Assembly (NCBI RefSeq): GCF_039545035.1
Contig: NZ_BAABRO010000004.1
Coordinates: 124,001-188,000, forward strand
Length of the DNA: 64,000 nt
DNA from: Novipirellula caenicola
GTDB taxonomy: Bacteria; Planctomycetota; Planctomycetia; Pirellulales; Pirellulaceae
Direction of reading: 5' to 3'
How positions within the stretch are numbered: the stretch's first letter is position 1; each line of letters begins with the position of its first letter. Positions 37,474-46,023 of this stretch are shown in pieces. Under the pieces are notes generated by a model. It was given only the letters and a program-made list of their open reading frames with translations. It made no database searches and was not told the DNA's origin. Position numbers and translations under genes: made by a program.

Positions 37474-38209
37474 AATGGTGTTTGCGTCGGAAATTCGGAT
37501 GAAGCGAAAATGGATAAGGATGTTTCAAGGATAAAAGCATTCACGGAACGAGCGTGCGGGGGGGACGGTAAGGCGTCGGCGGTAAGTCGGAAACCCGCAT
37601 TTTGCCGAACACTGCTTGCTACCGCGTGATTCCGCTCTGGTTTTGGGCGAAATCAACGCTCGCTTTTTACCGCAACCACTCGTTTGCCGGCTTCTATTCC
37701 GGCTCGTTTCGTTTATCCGCTCGTTTTATCGTGCCAATCCTCACTGCACGAATAACGCACTTAAGCTAACGATCACGAGCCTTGGGGTCTACTTCACATT
37801 GGCGATCCCCAGCGTCATGAATTCAAAGGTTTTCTCTCGGTCAATAGAATGTACCAATCGCGGAATCTGTAGCGACCGCGGCTCACTATCCTTCATCAAT
37901 CCCCCGGGTTACCGAGGCATCCCAAGTTCCAGGAACACTCGCCCGCCATGTCTCGAGACACCTCCGACGCCGGATTGGATCACGGACATTCTAATCAGCC
38001 GATCAGCGAATCGCTCGCCGCTCAATTTGAGGACCACTCATCTGGGGGTGCGAGAGATTATCGATCGTTGCCCCGCCCCTGCCGTGAATCCGGTAAACTC
38101 AGGCCCCCTCGCGGTGCAGTCGCGTGCGGGTCGAGCCACCGCATTCGGCTCGGCCACGGCCCACCGCCCCCCCTCCACTCGCCCCGCCCCACCAAACGAG
38201 ACGTCTGTG
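37474..38209. other. Long divergent intergenic region (MMPL / sialidase-esterase)
   Basis: 736 bases separate the divergent starts. The forward frame of the sialidase-esterase is open from 37616, giving 198 extra codons, but that stretch has no signal peptide, no domain and an odd composition, so I treat it as noncoding. Near 38140-38200 the sequence is C-rich. No repeat or RNA gene was recognised. Confidence 0.55.
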
Positions 38210-40600
38210 ATGAAATTGTTTTGGACGCTACCGCCGTTGGCATGGACCGCGCTGTTTTGGATGCTCGCCAGCCCCGCGATGCTTTTTGCCGCCGATCACG
38301 GCGATGCCTCGACGGTGTCGTTCACCATTGAACCCACGGTGGCGATGCAAGGCTACGACGGTAACCAATGTTGGGTGCATGCTCGCGCCGGGGCCATCCC
38401 GTCGAGCGATCCCGAGGGGCAACCGTCCGTCGTGATGACGATGCAAAAACTACTGCTCAGCGGATCGGACGTTTTTTATCCGCTTCACCAAACTCGCTCG
38501 GACAACCTCGGAAAAACCTGGAGCGCCCCCGCCGAACTGGATGCATTTGAGCGACAACGCGTCAGTAATGATGAATCGGCCACGCTTCCGGGCGGCGCAT
38601 CGGTTGCTCCCGAGTTAGTCCGCGCCGGCGACGAGACCACCGTTTGTGACTTTACCCCCAAATGGCATGCCGCCAGCCAGCGATTGCTGGGCATCGGGCA
38701 AACGGTTTGGTATCGCAACAATCGAGTGATGCACGCATCGCCTCGCGGCATTGCCTACGCCGTGTTCGATTCCTCCAAGAACCGATGGTCCGATTGGCAA
38801 ACGGTCAAGATGCCGGCAGAGGTCAAATTCAACAACGCCGGGGCGGGCAGCGTCCAACGAGTCGATTTGCCGGGTGGCGATGTGCTGTTGCCGATCTATT
38901 TCCGAGACCCGACACAGTCACAGTACTCAGTCACCATCGTTCGTTGTCGTTTCGATGGCCATACGTTGCAGTACGTTGAACACGGTGACGAATTGACGAT
39001 TCCTGTGAAACGTGGTCTGTATGAGCCGTCGTTAACCCAGTTTCGTGGCCGCTACTATTTGACGATGCGGAATGACGACCATGGTTACGTCTGTACAAGC
39101 GACGATGGGCTGCACTTTGACACCCCTCGCCGATGGACGTTCGATGATGGTAGCGATCTCGGGAACTACAACACGCAACAGCACTGGGTAACGCACAGCG
39201 ACGGATTGTTCTTGGTCTACACGCGGCGGGGCGCGAACAACGACCACGTGTTTCGGCATCGCGCACCGCTGTTGATTGGCCAAGTCGACCCGGAATCCTT
39301 GCAGGTGAGGCGTGCCAGCGAACGAGTGGTCGTCCCCGAGCATGGCGCACGGCTGGGCAATTTTGGCGTGACCGAAGTATCGCCAACCGAAACGTGGGTA
39401 ACGGTCACCGAATGGATGCAGCCCGCCGGGGTCGAGAAACACGGCAGCGACAACCGAGTCTACGTCGCCAAACTGAAATGGGACCGCCCCAATCAAGCAT
39501 GGCTGGGCGATAGCAACACACGCCCCCAATCAATCACCAATGCGAGCAAGGCCTGGGAAACGATCGCTCCCTACTTTTCGCCACCGCAAAAGTTCGTCAA
39601 TGACTTTGGCGATTACGCTTCGCCGCTAAGGCTGGATGACGGAACGCGGGTGCAAACTCCCGAGGACTGGAAACAACGTCGCAGCCAGATCTTGGCCAAG
39701 TGGACATCGATGTTGGGCGAATGGCCGCCACTGATCACGCAGCCTGATGTCGAATCACTGCACTCACAGCGACGCGAAAATTTCACTCAGCACCAGATTC
39801 GGTTTCAGTGGACACCAAACGAAAAGACGACCGGGTATCTGCTGGTACCCGATGGTGAGGGTCCTCATCCAGCGGTCGTCACGGTGTTCTATGAACCTGA
39901 AACGGCAATTGGGCAAGGAACACCGAACCGCGATTTCGCATTGCAGCTTGCTCGCCGCGGATTCGTCGTGTTGTCGATCGGAACGACCGAGGCGACTGCG
40001 GCCAAAACGTACTCGCTGTATCACCCCCGCATCGAGGATGCAAAAATCCAGCCGCTATCGATGTTGGCCTACGCCGCGGCGAACGCTTGGCACGTCCTGG
40101 CCAACCGTCCCGAGGTGGATTCGCAGCGGATTGGGATCGTGGGCCATTCGTTTGGTGGAAAGTGGGCGATGTTTGCTTCGTGTTTGTTTGACAAATTTGC
40201 CTGTGCCGCGTGGTCCGACCCGGGCATTGTGTTTGACGAAGCGCGACCGAGCGTGAATTACTGGGAACCATGGTACCTCGGGTACCATCCTAAACCGTGG
40301 CGGCCGCGAGGATTGATTAGTGATGACAATCCGGCACGCGGGCTCTATCCCAAGCTGGTCGCCGCCGGTCACGATCTGCATGAACTTCATGCATTGATGG
40401 CACCGCGTCCCTTTCTTGTGTCCGCTGGTTCGGAAGATCCGCTGTCGCGTTGGCAACCACTGAACCACAGCGTTGCGATCAACGCGCTGCTTGGACACCA
40501 CGATCGTGTCGCAATGTCGAACCGTCCGGATCACTCGCCAAACGATTCATCGAATGAAGTGATCTACGCGTTTTTTACGCATTTTTTGCGACCTCACTAA
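38210..40600 (+). CDS. Secreted sialidase-like (BNR) protein fused to an alpha/beta-hydrolase esterase
   Basis: The 796-residue product has a signal peptide (about 1-28, ending MLFAA). The N-terminal six-bladed propeller of the sialidase superfamily (about 30-445) carries Asp-box-like motifs (SDNLGKTW and TSDDGLHF). After a linker comes an alpha/beta-hydrolase domain (about 470-796) with nucleophile elbow GHSFGGKWA, acid in SAGSEDPLSRW and a late histidine in RPDHSPN, resembling acetyl-xylan or glucuronoyl esterase types. It probably processes extracellular polysaccharide (for example algal glycans) by removing a sugar and an ester group. Start ATG 38210 is chosen for the signal peptide. Substrate specificity is inference. 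Confidence 0.88.
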   Translation: MKLFWTLPPLAWTALFWMLASPAMLFAADHGDASTVSFTIEPTVAMQGYDGNQCWVHARAGAIPSSDPEGQPSVVMTMQKLLLSGSDVFYPLHQTRSDNLGKTWSAPAELDAFERQRVSNDESATLPGGASVAPELVRAGDETTVCDFTPKWHAASQRLLGIGQTVWYRNNRVMHASPRGIAYAVFDSSKNRWSDWQTVKMPAEVKFNNAGAGSVQRVDLPGGDVLLPIYFRDPTQSQYSVTIVRCRFDGHTLQYVEHGDELTIPVKRGLYEPSLTQFRGRYYLTMRNDDHGYVCTSDDGLHFDTPRRWTFDDGSDLGNYNTQQHWVTHSDGLFLVYTRRGANNDHVFRHRAPLLIGQVDPESLQVRRASERVVVPEHGARLGNFGVTEVSPTETWVTVTEWMQPAGVEKHGSDNRVYVAKLKWDRPNQAWLGDSNTRPQSITNASKAWETIAPYFSPPQKFVNDFGDYASPLRLDDGTRVQTPEDWKQRRSQILAKWTSMLGEWPPLITQPDVESLHSQRRENFTQHQIRFQWTPNEKTTGYLLVPDGEGPHPAVVTVFYEPETAIGQGTPNRDFALQLARRGFVVLSIGTTEATAAKTYSLYHPRIEDAKIQPLSMLAYAAANAWHVLANRPEVDSQRIGIVGHSFGGKWAMFASCLFDKFACAAWSDPGIVFDEARPSVNYWEPWYLGYHPKPWRPRGLISDDNPARGLYPKLVAAGHDLHELHALMAPRPFLVSAGSEDPLSRWQPLNHSVAINALLGHHDRVAMSNRPDHSPNDSSNEVIYAFFTHFLRPH

Positions 40601-40890
40601 GCTCGATTCACCACGATCGCTTCCTTGGTATCCCCCCCCTCACGCTACGGAAAAGCGAAGCACAGGCGATCACGATGTAATCACTTGTTTTTCGCAAACA
40701 GACCATTGCATAAAACCAGTGGGTGCGTGAGAATCATGCTTGGTATTGGGAGGCACAGTTCCTTGCAACGCCCGACACGACAACGTGTCGTCCTTCCACT
40801 TCATTGCCCGATTCCATTCGATGGTGACAGGGAAGTGAATCCAACCACTTGCCTGCCTCTTTTTTTGATCGCATTCAAAGGACTGATTTC

Positions 40891-41187
40891 ATGCTGCATT
40901 TGCCAGGCGAGCCCACGGTTGCGAAGGAACCGTTGGTGGTGCAAAAGCCAGTGAATGACCCGGTGACCAACGAGATTGATCAACTGCGTCGCGACATCTT
41001 GTGCAAATTCGAAGCGAGTAGCTACCGACAACTTCGCGGCATTGATGTCACCGTGGGTGACGTCGGAGCCGTAGAACTTCGCGGCGAGATCGAGAGCTAT
41101 TACCTACGACAAATGGCCTACCAAACTGCGATCGAGATCCCCGGTGTCGATACGGTTACCGATCGTATCACCGTCCGCTCGTGTTAG
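40891..41187 (+). CDS. Small BON-domain protein
   Basis: The 98-residue protein has a BON-domain core (about 25-97: EIDQLRRDILCKFEASSYRQLRGIDVTVG and ELRGEIESYYLRQMAYQTAIEIPGV). No signal peptide is visible with ATG 40891, which has AAAGGA eight bases upstream. BON domains bind phospholipid or other surfaces; here there is only one copy and no partner domain, so the role is unknown. Confidence 0.8.
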   Translation: MLHLPGEPTVAKEPLVVQKPVNDPVTNEIDQLRRDILCKFEASSYRQLRGIDVTVGDVGAVELRGEIESYYLRQMAYQTAIEIPGVDTVTDRITVRSC

Positions 41188-41409
41188 TGATCCTGTTTCG
41201 CTGACGCTTTGAACGGCTTCGGGTGGGGCGCCGTAGCAAACAGCAAGGGGCGTCAGTCGACCGGTGTCTTATTTGTGACAGTTTGCGTCTGATTTGAAAC
41301 ATTTCAGGGCGTTTTTTGCTGCACACCGCCACTCCTCACAGTCGCGGTGGATGTGTTAGGTTGGTTTGGCGAACAAGTCACTTCCCAAACTCACCTGAAA
41401 CCCAATTCG

Positions 41410-42360
41410 ATGGCAATGCAGCGACGACCTCTTGGCAACACTGGACTGACCCTTCCCGTCCTCGGTTTCGGCGCATCGTCAATCGGTGCCGAATTTCGCC
41501 AAGTGGATGTGGGCGAAGCACTCAAAGCCGTGCATGTCGCACTGGATCGCGGGATGAACTACATCGACACCGCGGCCTACTACGGTCGCGGGATGAGCGA
41601 GATCATGCTCGGTCGGTTATTGCCCGATGTGCCACGTGACTCGTATCTGCTGAGCACCAAGCTGGGCCGCTTTGCACCGCAGCACTTTGATTTTAGCGCC
41701 AAACGCGTTGCTGAAAGCATTGACATTTCGCTCGAACGGATGCGAATCGATCACATCGACATGGTGTTTTGTCACGACATCGAATTCGTCGACCTGGACC
41801 AAATTGTCAACGAGACCATTCCCGCGTTGAAAAAGGAAGTCGAAAAGGGCAAGGTGCGTTTCATTGGCGTCAGCGGCTATCCGATGAAGATTTTCCTTGA
41901 GATGCTCAAGCGATCCGACCTCGATGTCGTGCTGACCTACAATCATTACACCCTGCAAAACGACATGGCATTGGCGTTGGTTGAGCCCTGTAAAGAACAA
42001 GGCGTCGGATTGATCAACGCGGCGCCGTTCTCAGCACGCTTGCTGACCAATTCCCCGCTACCGGAATGGCACAAAGCCACGCCTGAGGTTCGCGAAGTCG
42101 CCGCAAAGGCGGCCGCACATTGTGCTGACCAAGGGACCGACATTGCCAAGTTGGCGCTTCAGTATTCGGTCGCAAACGAAGCATTCGCAAGTTGCGTGAC
42201 CGGTTCGGCAAACCCTGACCGTGTCGCACAGTGGTGCGATTGGCTCGACGAACCGATTGACGAAACCTTGGTGGCCGAAGTGCTCGAGATCCTCAAACCG
42301 ATTCACAACTGGGTCTACGTCGAAGGCCGTCCTGAAAACAACGACGGCCCCGCCGCCTAG
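41410..42360 (+). CDS. Aldo/keto reductase (L-galactose dehydrogenase-like)
   Basis: The 316-residue TIM-barrel NAD(P)-dependent oxidoreductase has catalytic tetrad Asp53, Tyr58, Lys84 and His122 in the motifs YIDTAAYYG, LLSTKLGR and VFCHDIEF. The overall sequence resembles bacterial and plant L-galactose 1-dehydrogenase-type proteins, and the cofactor segment contains TGSANPDRVAQW. ATG 41410 opens with MAMQRRPLGNTGLTLPVLGFG, the usual family start. A sugar-isomerase-like gene follows, so both may belong to one sugar-acid catabolic route; that is inferred only from adjacency. Confidence 0.93.
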   Translation: MAMQRRPLGNTGLTLPVLGFGASSIGAEFRQVDVGEALKAVHVALDRGMNYIDTAAYYGRGMSEIMLGRLLPDVPRDSYLLSTKLGRFAPQHFDFSAKRVAESIDISLERMRIDHIDMVFCHDIEFVDLDQIVNETIPALKKEVEKGKVRFIGVSGYPMKIFLEMLKRSDLDVVLTYNHYTLQNDMALALVEPCKEQGVGLINAAPFSARLLTNSPLPEWHKATPEVREVAAKAAAHCADQGTDIAKLALQYSVANEAFASCVTGSANPDRVAQWCDWLDEPIDETLVAEVLEILKPIHNWVYVEGRPENNDGPAA

Positions 42361-42413
42361 TGTTTCGTTTAGGCTGATTTTGGGGCAGTGAACGAGGCCC
42401 GGCGAACGAGGTC

Positions 42414-42482
42414 CGTAGTGGACGAGGCAACGAGTCCCGTACGCTCGGCAAATGGCAAGGACTCGTTGCCTCGTCCACTACG
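42414..42482. repeat. 24-bp perfect inverted repeat (hairpin) between two genes
   Basis: Arms at 42414-42437 and 42459-42482 are exact complements over 24 bases, with a 21-base loop. The arm begins CGTAGTGGACGAGGC. The element lies between the aldo/keto reductase stop and the isomerase start. The first seven bases (CGTAGTGGA motif) recur in the elements at 52775 and 61000. Confidence 0.95.
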
Positions 42483-42549
42483 ATCCTCGTCGCGTTGTTC
42501 CGCTGCTCCCGTTTTCCATCCGTGCTCCTCTGTTCCGAATAAAACCGCT

Positions 42550-43365
42550 ATGAAATCTTGCATCACCATCAGCCTCGTCGAAGAAGCACGCGGGGGCCCG
42601 TTTGTCTTGTGGGACGGGCTCGAAAAATCGATCGCGTTCGCAGGGGAACTGGGATACGACGCCGTCGAGATCTTTGCTCCGGGAACCGAAGCAATCGATG
42701 CGGATCAATTGTCCACCCTGCTGGACAAGGCCGGCTTGAAACTTGCCGCCCTGGGAACCGGTGCTGGTTGGGTCAAACACAAACTGCAACTCGCTGACGC
42801 CGATGCTGCGAAACGCGAACAAGCCAAAAAGTTCGTTCGCGACGTCATCGATCTGGCAGGTCAATTCGGCGCTTCCGCGATCATCGGTTCGATGCAAGGA
42901 CGTTCCGATGCGGTGGTGGACGCCCCAACCGCACGAAAATACTTGTGCGAAGCACTCGAAGATGGCGGCAACCACGCCGCCCAATACAACGTGCCTCTGA
43001 TCTACGAACCGCTGAACCGTTACGAGACGAACCAGTGCTGTACGGTCGCCGACGGGGTGAAGTTGCTCGATTCACTCTCGACCCAAAACGTCACGCTCCT
43101 CTGCGATTTGTTCCATATGAACATCGAAGAAGCAGATATTGCCGAAGCATTGATCAGCGGCGGCGACAAAGTCGGACACATTCACTTTGTCGATAGCAAC
43201 CGCCGCCCGGTGGGCTGCGGCCACATGCAATACGGCCGCATTATCGCCGCGCTTCGCCAAATCAATTACCAGGGATACCTGTGTGCCGAAGCCTTCGCGT
43301 GGCCCAATCCCGAAGAAGCGGCTCGGCAAACAATGCGAGCTTTTAAATACTGGACACAGAGCTAA
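42550..43365 (+). CDS. Sugar isomerase/epimerase-like TIM barrel (hydroxypyruvate isomerase-like)
   Basis: The 271-residue AP-endonuclease-2-type TIM barrel has metal-binding residues of the hydroxypyruvate isomerase/sugar epimerase family: Glu in IYEPLNRYETN, Asp and His in LLCDLFHMNIEE, His in HIHFVDSN and a final Glu in LCAEAFAW. It could be hydroxypyruvate isomerase, a tagatose/xylulose epimerase or a related enzyme. No signal peptide is present with ATG 42550. The frame upstream to 42388 runs through the hairpin repeat and is excluded. The last four bases overlap the convergent FliN-like gene. Confidence 0.9.
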   Translation: MKSCITISLVEEARGGPFVLWDGLEKSIAFAGELGYDAVEIFAPGTEAIDADQLSTLLDKAGLKLAALGTGAGWVKHKLQLADADAAKREQAKKFVRDVIDLAGQFGASAIIGSMQGRSDAVVDAPTARKYLCEALEDGGNHAAQYNVPLIYEPLNRYETNQCCTVADGVKLLDSLSTQNVTLLCDLFHMNIEEADIAEALISGGDKVGHIHFVDSNRRPVGCGHMQYGRIIAALRQINYQGYLCAEAFAWPNPEEAARQTMRAFKYWTQS

Positions 43366-43625
43366 TCTTCTTCTTTGCGAAGAATCTCGCGAATTCGAAT
43401 TCCGAATTTGTCCCCAATTTTGATGGTTTCGCCGATCGCGATCGGCTGGCCCCCTGCTTCGAGCGTCAAAGGCTCGTCACAATGAGTATCAAACGTCAAT
43501 AACGAGCCTTGCACCAGGTCCACGATTCGGCGAAGCGGCACTTTTTGCCGGGCCAGAGTGACGCTAACGTTGGTGCGAATCGCTAAAACGGCTTTCGAAT
43601 GTGGTGCCGAGGTATTGATAGCCAT
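43362..43625 (-). CDS. FliN/SpoA-domain protein (flagellar C-ring-like)
   Basis: The 87-residue protein is essentially one SpoA (FliMN_C) domain: VSVTLARQKVPLRRIVDLVQGSLLTFD, then PLTLEAGGQPIAIGETIKIGDKFGIRI. It corresponds to the C-terminal part of the flagellar motor switch protein FliN or a type III secretion C-ring subunit. There are no flagellar neighbours. It converges on and overlaps the isomerase gene by four bases. It is short for FliN (usually 110-140 residues), lacking the usual N-terminal extension. Confidence 0.85.
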   Translation of the reverse strand: MAINTSAPHSKAVLAIRTNVSVTLARQKVPLRRIVDLVQGSLLTFDTHCDEPLTLEAGGQPIAIGETIKIGDKFGIRIREILRKEED

Positions 43626-43778
43626 ACTTCGATCAGGGGGATAGAACGGTCAAAAAACGTCAATCAGGGCTCACAACCGCCCTCGTCCCTATCCTTATCG
43701 ACCGTTTTGATCGCCAAAGATTGCCCAGAATTCCAGCACGGAGGGCGGAATTCGCTGAATCAAGTTAATTTTTGACGG

Positions 43779-43799
43779 ACACCCCTCACCAGGGGGTGT
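43779..43799. repeat. 7-bp hairpin
   Basis: ACACCCC (43779-43785) and its complement (43793-43799) form a small stem with a seven-base loop in the 300-base divergent spacer between the FliN-like gene and the NRDE gene. Apart from this, the spacer holds nothing recognisable. Confidence 0.4.
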
Positions 43800-43925
43800 A
43801 GTGGCGGTGGTTGCGTAGATACATTGTTCTGTGCTGAGTCGTTACCCCAGACCGCTTTGGTCCTGGGAAGCTGGCGTCAGCCCGAGAATTCCCTCCAACC
43901 GATCTTTGAAAAGAAAGCTTGCGAA

Positions 43926-44702
43926 ATGTGCTTACTGGCCGTTCAGTATCGCTTGGTCCCCGAAAGTCCAATTTTGGTGGCCGCCAATCGCGAAGAATAC
44001 TACAACCGCTCAAGCTTGCCGCCTTCAATCCAATCTGGCAAGCCCCGGGTTTTGTGCGGGATTGACCAGAAAGCAAGTGGGACGTGGCTGGGGGTTAACC
44101 AAAACGGTGTTTTCGTCGGCTTGTGCAATCGTGCAACGTCGATGCCCTTATTTGGCCAACGATCGCGTGGTTTGCTTGCTTTGGATCTGCTGCGTTGCAC
44201 CACCGCAAACAAGGCGCTCGACAAAGCCCATGCCGAGTTCGCAAAGACTCGCTATGAAGGCTGCAACATCATCATCGCCGACGCTAGCAATGGGTATGCG
44301 ATTCATGCCGATGAACGCCAAGAGGTGGTTGAACTGCGTGATGGATTGAACATCATCGGTGCTCGCAACTTGAACGACCCCGAAGATCAACGGGTCCAGA
44401 TGGCGCGTCGCTTGTTGACGCTGCAGACGCTCGATTCGCCAGTGAAATTCTTGGCCGTCGCTAGCAAGGTATTCGCCCGTGCACCCGTCGGCCAAGGACG
44501 ACCAAGCATGGTGATGCGAAATGCAGAATACGGAACCGTCAGCAGCTCGTTGATCGCACTTGGCGTTAAACCTCGCGATGCGATCTACCAATTCAGCAAG
44601 GGCGCACCAGACGAAGCCAAATACGAAGACTTCTCGCCAATGCTGCGTGATATCCTCAGCCGCGGACTTCGCGAAGCCCGCACCAAGGCGAAAGCGACTT
44701 AA
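43926..44702 (+). CDS. NRDE (TANGO2-like) family protein
   Basis: The 258-residue protein starts MCLLAVQYR and carries the family-defining motif ILVAANREEYYNR close to the N-terminus, followed by GTWLGVNQNGVFVGLCNR. NRDE/TANGO2 proteins resemble Ntn-hydrolases, with a conserved cysteine at position 2 that would be exposed after methionine removal; Cys2 is present here. The biological role is not settled (heme and membrane lipid handling have been proposed). ATG 43926 is chosen to place Cys at position 2; upstream codons to 43824 lack similarity. Confidence 0.9.
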   Translation: MCLLAVQYRLVPESPILVAANREEYYNRSSLPPSIQSGKPRVLCGIDQKASGTWLGVNQNGVFVGLCNRATSMPLFGQRSRGLLALDLLRCTTANKALDKAHAEFAKTRYEGCNIIIADASNGYAIHADERQEVVELRDGLNIIGARNLNDPEDQRVQMARRLLTLQTLDSPVKFLAVASKVFARAPVGQGRPSMVMRNAEYGTVSSSLIALGVKPRDAIYQFSKGAPDEAKYEDFSPMLRDILSRGLREARTKAKAT

Positions 44703-44744
44703 ACATTGCCCCTCAGCGGGACATCACTTGCTTAATCAAACAAG

Positions 44745-44788
44745 ACGGCTCGTCGTGAACATGTTCACAGCGAGCCGTTTTCGTTTTT
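44745..44788. terminator. Rho-independent terminator
   Basis: ACGGCTCG (44745-44752) pairs with CGAGCCGT (44771-44778), a two-base mismatch follows, then GTGAAC pairs with GTTCAC around a two-base loop; a T-rich tract follows. It lies 43 bases after the NRDE stop and could also serve the convergent small gene on the other strand. Confidence 0.85.
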
Positions 44789-44818
44789 GCATCACCGTGG
44801 AAATCGGAAGCAAGCAAA

Positions 44819-45118
44819 TCAAGCACCTAGACGCTCTCGAGCTTCGTTTGGATTCAGGCGAAAGAAGCGAGAAATCCCATCACCTGCCTCGACGCCGATC
44901 AACAAACATTTGTCTTCGTTGCACAGCAGAACATCGATCGCGTCCAACAGTTCGCGTCGCGAGTCGCGTGCGGTGCCATAAAGCCGAGCAACCGGTTGCG
45001 AATCGTTGCTGGTAATCAACAGATACTTCGTCCCAAAGCCATGCTTGTTCCAACCTTCGCCACCGGTGCTTTCTAGGATCTCGTTAGATTGCCCGAACAA
45101 GGTTTCTAAAATTCCCAT
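44819..45118 (-). CDS. Small hypothetical protein, 99 residues
   Basis: Starts MGILETLFGQSNEIL at ATG 45118, with GGAG about nine bases upstream. The product has mixed alpha/beta composition with an internal hydrophobic strand (KCLLIGVEAGDG) and no signal peptide or membrane helix. It ends within 35 bases of the NRDE terminator, which it could share. No family was recognised, but codon use and the ribosome-binding site look like those of a real gene. Confidence 0.65.
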   Translation of the reverse strand: MGILETLFGQSNEILESTGGEGWNKHGFGTKYLLITSNDSQPVARLYGTARDSRRELLDAIDVLLCNEDKCLLIGVEAGDGISRFFRLNPNEARERLGA

Positions 45119-45434
45119 CTTCTTGTACTCCAATCTTAGCAAATTTGTTGTCGCAATCCCCGCGCCGCTTTATCTTGACTCGGTCCCTCGGTGACGCGTC
45201 GGGTTGGGATTTGCCGAAGCTGGACGCTCTCACACGAACGTCATTCCTCGCTGCAACCGGGCGGCTCGCGCCGCACCGCTACCAAAGTAGATGGCATTGG
45301 TAAATTGCTTGCCGCGATGTTGACGCCCGCAACCCTAGCTTATGTAAGCCCCTCAAGAAGCACCCCAACAAACTCGCGTTGAGATCGCCAGTCGGCGTGC
45401 GAACGATCATCGGGGTTATGCGGGTTAGCCGTTA
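45119..45434. other. Intergenic region with half-copy of dispersed repeat
   Basis: This 316-base spacer lies between the 99-residue gene and the release-factor-like gene. It contains the half-element at 45174-45205 and no supported ORF. Confidence 0.6.
45174..45205. repeat. Half-copy of the dispersed CGACGCGTC-type repeat
   Basis: The stretch from CTTGACTCGGTCCCTCG to CGTCGGGTT matches the right half of the hairpin at 48088-48149 (48118-48149) with two substitutions, but the left arm is missing. Confidence 0.8.
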
Positions 45435-45989
45435 CTACCGAAGCGGCAATCGATCGTGGTGGTGACGTATCCGATTGACCAAAGCGAACGCCGGGGGCAC
45501 CGATTGCAGCATAGTGACAATCGCACTGGTGCTGCATTTCCACCGCTTGGCGACCAAGCTCGGCTGTCCACCTGTGGCGTGAAGATCGTTCAGCAGCAGC
45601 GCTAACACGGCGGGCTTGTCGACATTGTGTTCGTTCATCCGTTTGACGTTCCCGAGAAACCGTTCTCGAAACTCGGATTCGAACTCCGGCACGGGTCCAT
45701 CAAACACGGACGTCGTGCGGACTTCGATCGCCAACAGGTATCGCAAACGTTCGAGTGCGACATCGCGGTTCTGGGCTTGGCTTCGCTTCTCGGTCGCCTC
45801 AGCAACCTTTGCCGTAGGCCGGTGCAACAGGAATGCCCCCGAGCTGGTCTTGTTGCGATGTTGGCCTCCCGGTCCACTTCGCCGCTGAGTCCGCAATTCG
45901 CAATCGTCAAGCAATTTTTCGGGCGTGATCAGACTGGGGTGCAGCCCCGCGTGGATATCGATCGGCAATCGCTGCGATGGCTCGGGCAT
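45435..45989 (-). CDS. Peptide chain release factor-like protein (RF-1 domain, GGQ)
   Basis: The 184-residue protein has a class I release factor domain with the catalytic motif RRSGPGGQHRNKTSSG (GGQ at residues 41-43), needed for peptidyl-tRNA hydrolysis. It lacks the codon-recognition domain 2 of RF1/RF2. Its size is closer to ArfB/ICT1-like rescue factors or to RF-like accessory proteins, with a C-terminal extension of about 100 residues. It lies 34 bases downstream of the M50-HlyD gene on the same strand and may be the last gene of that operon. ATG 45989 is the simplest start; a GTG overlapping the upstream gene end is possible. Confidence 0.82.
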   Translation of the reverse strand: MPEPSQRLPIDIHAGLHPSLITPEKLLDDCELRTQRRSGPGGQHRNKTSSGAFLLHRPTAKVAEATEKRSQAQNRDVALERLRYLLAIEVRTTSVFDGPVPEFESEFRERFLGNVKRMNEHNVDKPAVLALLLNDLHATGGQPSLVAKRWKCSTSAIVTMLQSVPPAFALVNRIRHHHDRLPLR

Positions 45990-46023
45990 CTGAGCGGTCG
46001 TCGTTCGGCGATCCTGGTTCGAA

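Noticed and set aside
37616-38209. 198-codon N-terminal extension of the sialidase-esterase
   Set aside because: It has no signal peptide or domain, while a clear signal peptide starts at 38210. It is more likely an untranslated or promoter region.
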